From: an uncultured beta proteobacterium
GTDB taxonomy: Bacteria > Pseudomonadota > Gammaproteobacteria > Burkholderiales > Burkholderiaceae
Assembly (NCBI GenBank): GCA_903944255.1
Contig: CAJARE010000009.1
Coordinates: 1-17,235 of the forward strand
Reading direction: 5' to 3'
DNA: 17,235 nucleotides
Position 1 is the first letter of the stretch; each line of letters starts with the position of its first letter. Made by a program: the position numbers and the translations under genes. The notes under the pieces are model-generated. The model ran no database searches. It was given only the letters and a program-made list of their open reading frames with translations, and was not told the origin of the DNA. Shown in pieces: positions 14,445-17,235 of the stretch.

Positions 14445-15065
14445 ATGAACACAAGTTTTCCATCTACCCATGTAATTGCTACTGGCGCTCTATGCCGAGC
14501 GATTAATCACGTTCTGAGTAGTGAGCCCTGGGCAATGAATCAGCTTGCAAAGCATGCTAAAAAAACGATTCATCTTCAACTGCCTCTGGGCGATCTCAGT
14601 TGTGAGATTGGACCAACGGGTTTATTGCAAGTTTTAAAGGAGGTGGACTCACCCTCACTGACCTTAGAAGTATCATCCAAAGCATTGAATGATTTGGCAG
14701 GCAGCTCTGGAAGTTTGCGTGAGCAGGCATTTAAAGCAGTCAAGATTACTGGTGATGCTGATTTAGCACAATTGATTGGACATCTAGCAGGACAGCTACG
14801 CTGGGAGTATGAGGAAGACTTGGCACGCCTTGTAGGAGATGCTCCAGCCCATTTTGCGGTCAAGCAGGGTAAGCGCCTGATGTCTACAACATATTCTGCA
14901 GCGATTGATTTGCGGGACAATGTAGTTGAGTACCTTAGTGAAGAAAAAAAAGTGCTACTACATCAACGTGATTTCATGATTCGTAAGTCTGAATTAAATC
15001 ACTTGCGTGATGCTGTAGATCGAATCGAAAAAAGAATTCAACTCTTAGAGCAAAAGGCTAAATAG
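14445..15065 (+). CDS. ubiJ: Ubiquinone biosynthesis accessory factor UbiJ (SCP2 domain)
   Basis: UbiJ is a lipid-binding scaffold of the soluble Ubi complex in which late ubiquinone steps occur; it pairs with UbiK. The 206 residues start with a segment that aligns with the family (AINHVLSSEPWAMNQLAKHAKKTIHLQL, 19-46). An SCP2-like core follows to about 115, and a charged C-terminal helix (about 165-206, heptad-like LNHLRDAVDRIEKRIQLLEQ) could form a coiled coil. The ATG at 14445 lies six bases after the terminator T-run and has no Shine-Dalgarno; an in-frame TAG at 14424-14426 excludes earlier starts. The next Met (residue 31) would remove conserved residues. This arrangement suggests a leaderless or very short 5' end, though this is not shown. 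It is followed by ubiB after 4 bases. Confidence 0.85.
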   Translation: MNTSFPSTHVIATGALCRAINHVLSSEPWAMNQLAKHAKKTIHLQLPLGDLSCEIGPTGLLQVLKEVDSPSLTLEVSSKALNDLAGSSGSLREQAFKAVKITGDADLAQLIGHLAGQLRWEYEEDLARLVGDAPAHFAVKQGKRLMSTTYSAAIDLRDNVVEYLSEEKKVLLHQRDFMIRKSELNHLRDAVDRIEKRIQLLEQKAK

Positions 15066-15069
15066 AACC

Positions 15070-16656
15070 GTGCGTCGAATTGCTCGTCTTTGCTATATTT
15101 TCTTTACTGCTTGGCGCTTTGGCATGCTGCCGCTTTTGCGTGATCTATTAAAGCCCGGCATTTACCGTAGTTTATTAAGTGTTCTTTGTTGGATTTCTCC
15201 TGGAAAACATTTACCAAGAGGTGAGCGCATTCGCTTAACCCTTGAAGCATTAGGTCCTATTTTCGTTAAATTTGGACAAGTACTTTCTACCCGCCGTGAT
15301 TTATTACCAGAAGATATTGCTAATGAGTTGGCGAAATTACAAGACCAAGTGCCACCTTTTTCAAATGAGGAATCACGTCGTTTAATCGAGGAGGCTCTAG
15401 GGCAGTCTATTGAAGAGGTCTTTATCAGCTTTGATGCAACACCAGTTGCCAGCGCCTCAGTTGCTCAAGTCCATTTTGGAATATTACGTGCCACTGAGAA
15501 GCATCCTGAGTGGGAAGGGGAGGCGGTAGCAATCAAGGTCTTGCGTCCAGGGATTTTGCCAGTGATTGAAGGTGATTTGGCTTTGATGTATGACTTAGCC
15601 AAAATTATTGAGAAGAGCTCAGAAGATGGGCGACGTTTGAAGCCGCGCGAAAACGTTGCTGAGTTTGATACTTATTTGCATGATGAATTAGATCTAATGC
15701 GTGAAGCAGCTAATGCAAGTCAGCTCCGCCGTTACTTTGTAGATTCCACAATGCTGATGATTCCCGAAATGTATTGGGATTTATGTCATACCAATGTCAT
15801 TGTGATGGAAAGAATGTATGGCATTTCAATTGGGCGGCTTGCTGAGTTACGTGAAGCCGGGGTTGATTTTAAAAAGCTGGCCGCTGATGGTGTTGAGATA
15901 TTTTTTACTCAAGTATTTGAGTACGGTTTTTTCCACGGAGATATGCATCCTGGCAATATCATGATTAGCTTAGAGCCTGAAACTTTTGGCCGTTTCATTT
16001 CTCTGGATTTTGGAATTGTTGGGGCGCTGAGCGAGTCTGATAAAAATTATTTAGCACTGAATTTTCTGGCCTTCTTTAATCGTGACTACCGTCGCGTTGC
16101 AGAATTACATGTTGAGTCAGGATGGGTTCCAGCCGACACACGCGTGGAGGAATTGGAAGGCGCAGTGCGTTCAGTGTGTGAGCCCTATTTTGATCGCCCC
16201 TTGAAAGAGATTTCTTTAGGGATTGTGTTGATGCGCCTCTTTCAGACCTCCCGTCGTTTTAAGGTAGAAATTCAACCTCAACTGACCTTATTACAAAAAA
16301 CCTTATTGAATGTTGAAGGTTTGGCACGTCAACTAGATCCGGATTTGGATCTCTGGAAAACGGCTAAGCCTATCTTGGAAAAATGGATTGATAAGCAGTT
16401 GGGTTGGCGTGGACTACTAGATGGCCTAAAGGCTGAAGCGCCTATGTGGGCCAAAATCCTCCCAACTTTGCCTCGTTTATTGGCAGATAGCCTGGCTAAG
16501 GCTAGCCTTAAGCAAAAGGACGAAAGTGGCGAAATAGAGCTCATTAAGGCCCTTTTGATTCAGGAAAGACGAACCTATCGCCTTTTGGTGGGCGCTTTGC
16601 TCTTTGGCGGCGGCTTTTTAGTGGGAATTTTGATCATTCGCCTAGGTGTTTATTAA
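15070..16656 (+). CDS. ubiB: Ubiquinone biosynthesis regulatory protein kinase UbiB (ADCK/Coq8 family)
   Basis: UbiB is an atypical kinase-like ATPase at the inner membrane that is required for ubiquinone synthesis, probably to extract or present lipid intermediates. The 528 residues carry the family marks: KFGQ (K67-Q70, the KxGQ motif), the Ala-rich loop ASASVAQVH (127-135) replacing the usual P-loop, K156 in VAIKV, HGDMHPGN at 289-296 and DFG at 313-315. A hydrophobic segment at about 503-525 is the C-terminal membrane anchor. GTG (15070) is the start; AAAAGG (15052-15057) lies 12 bases ahead, long for a Shine-Dalgarno. It begins four bases after the ubiJ stop, so the two are likely co-expressed. 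Confidence 0.97.
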   Translation: MRRIARLCYIFFTAWRFGMLPLLRDLLKPGIYRSLLSVLCWISPGKHLPRGERIRLTLEALGPIFVKFGQVLSTRRDLLPEDIANELAKLQDQVPPFSNEESRRLIEEALGQSIEEVFISFDATPVASASVAQVHFGILRATEKHPEWEGEAVAIKVLRPGILPVIEGDLALMYDLAKIIEKSSEDGRRLKPRENVAEFDTYLHDELDLMREAANASQLRRYFVDSTMLMIPEMYWDLCHTNVIVMERMYGISIGRLAELREAGVDFKKLAADGVEIFFTQVFEYGFFHGDMHPGNIMISLEPETFGRFISLDFGIVGALSESDKNYLALNFLAFFNRDYRRVAELHVESGWVPADTRVEELEGAVRSVCEPYFDRPLKEISLGIVLMRLFQTSRRFKVEIQPQLTLLQKTLLNVEGLARQLDPDLDLWKTAKPILEKWIDKQLGWRGLLDGLKAEAPMWAKILPTLPRLLADSLAKASLKQKDESGEIELIKALLIQERRTYRLLVGALLFGGGFLVGILIIRLGVY

Positions 16657-16672
16657 GCTCTCCCTACTTAGG

Positions 16673-16703
16673 CGCCTAAACCGCTAAAATAGCGGGTTAG
16701 GCG
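16673..16703. repeat. Long hairpin at the 5' end of the DUF502 gene
   Basis: CGCCTAA (16673-16679) pairs with TTAGGCG (16697-16703); after an A-G mismatch, CCGCTA (16681-16686) pairs with TAGCGG (16690-16695) around a 3-nt loop. The left arm also belongs to a perfect TTAGGCGCCTAA palindrome (16668-16679), so the TTAGGCG word occurs twice on the same strand. No T-run follows. The right arm ends six bases before the DUF502 ATG and covers part of its possible ribosome binding site. Confidence 0.6.
16685..16690 (+). promoter_or_regulatory. Possible -10 element ahead of the DUF502 gene
   Basis: TAAAAT (16685-16690) matches five of six -10 bases. No good -35 box is seen 16-18 bp upstream, and the element lies in the loop region of the hairpin, so this is a weak suggestion only. 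Confidence 0.25.
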
Positions 16704-16709
16704 GAACAC

Positions 16710-17235
16710 ATGAAAAAATACTTTATCGCAGGCATCTTGGTTTGGGCACCATTGGCGGTCACCATTTGGGTGATTTCGTGGGGCCTAGGTTTGCTCGACG
16801 GCGTATTCGGATCCGTGATGCATGCAATCATTGTGATTCTGCCAAATAGCGCTACATCAGATGTTCAGCACTTCCGGGATATTCCAGGTGTTGGAATACT
16901 GATTGTGATTACCATCATTATGCTGACTGGTCTTGTTGCCATTAGTTTTGCTGGTCAATGGTGGCTAAAAGTATGGGATAAATTTGTTCATCGCATTCCA
17001 ATTGTCCGTTCAATTTATTCCAGCGTTAAACAAGTTTCATCAACTTTATTTTCTGGCAGTGGTCAGGCGTTTAGCAAGGCCTTATTGATCCGCTATCCCC
17101 ATGCAGATTCTTGGGTAATTGCTTTTCAGACTGGCATACCAGCTAAAGAAGTTACTGCAAAGTTAGGCGAAGACTATGTCAATGTCTTTTTGCCGACTAC
17201 CCCTAATCCTACCTCTGGTTTTTTCATGATCGTGC
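16710..17235 (+). CDS. DUF502 family membrane protein (N-terminal part, runs off the window)
   Basis: The frame is open from ATG 16710 to the last base, giving 175 residues so far. It has two membrane helices (about 4-29 and 60-82). The family's conserved segments IPIVRSIYSSVKQVSSTLF (96-114) and VNVFLPTTPNPTSGFF (157-172) mark it as DUF502 (PF04367). The start is supported by the lysine-starting hydrophobic segment and the GGCGG at 16700-16704. The function of DUF502 proteins is not known; they are found across bacteria and in plants. It follows ubiB by 53 bp. In related Burkholderiales I expect aspS just downstream, but that lies outside the window. Confidence 0.88.
   Translation, partial: MKKYFIAGILVWAPLAVTIWVISWGLGLLDGVFGSVMHAIIVILPNSATSDVQHFRDIPGVGILIVITIIMLTGLVAISFAGQWWLKVWDKFVHRIPIVRSIYSSVKQVSSTLFSGSGQAFSKALLIRYPHADSWVIAFQTGIPAKEVTAKLGEDYVNVFLPTTPNPTSGFFMIV

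Noticed and set aside
14576..14920. Open frame of 114 codons on the minus strand in ubiJ
   Set aside because: Serine/arginine-rich translation typical of antisense frames; ubiJ is the supported gene here.
1..17235. Mobile element, prophage, defence or secondary-metabolite island
   Set aside because: All genes are recognisable core functions with continuous coding and similar composition; no integrase, transposase, tRNA boundary or direct repeats were seen.

Overview
The window reads as ordinary chromosome of a betaproteobacterium of the order Burkholderiales. Moderate GC content, the protein sequences and the gene order suggest Polynucleobacter or a close relative; the genus is inferred from recognition, not from a search. 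Coding density is very high: the longest stretch without a gene is the roughly 134 bp between ilvA and the flavoprotein gene. I see no rRNA, tRNA, insertion sequence, prophage, CRISPR array, toxin-antitoxin pair or defence gene, and no gene with clearly foreign composition.

Layout. (1) 1-309 (+): C-terminal end of a KefB/KefC-type cation:proton antiporter with a TrkA-C domain. It converges on uvrA (312-3200, -) with 2 bp between stop codons. (2) 3238-4422 (+): a 12-helix MFS exporter-like protein, divergent from uvrA across 37 bp; then ssb (4501-4956, +) with its own promoter and a bidirectional terminator. (3) 8306 down to 5009 (-): ilvA, a cytosolic 5'-nucleotidase and queF, closely spaced and probably one transcript ending at the terminator shared with ssb. 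(4) 8441-13410 (+): a 1279-residue FAD/Fe-S fusion dehydrogenase, a DUF971 protein and ubiE, abutting or overlapping by one base. (5) 13471-17235 (+): a secreted or membrane-anchored Tim44-domain protein, a strong terminator, then ubiJ, ubiB and the start of a DUF502 membrane protein that runs off the window.

How the genes fit together. The right half is centred on respiratory quinone. UbiE methylates the quinone ring, UbiJ is the SCP2-domain accessory factor of the soluble Ubi complex, and UbiB is the membrane-anchored atypical kinase/ATPase needed for ubiquinone synthesis. The large flavo-Fe-S dehydrogenase immediately upstream probably passes electrons from a 2-hydroxyacid-type substrate towards quinone, though its substrate cannot be read from sequence. 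The left half carries DNA-maintenance genes (uvrA, ssb) and metabolic genes (threonine deaminase, nucleotidase, queuosine precursor synthesis).

I did not find a convincing undescribed system. The points worth a second look are a terminator built partly from the antisense of the UvrA lysine tail; a strong terminator ending 6 nt before the apparent ubiJ start with no ribosome binding site; a long hairpin touching the start of the DUF502 gene; the DUF971 protein with a C-terminal Cys-x-x-His tail between an Fe-S dehydrogenase and ubiE; and the Tim44-domain protein inside a ubi cluster.
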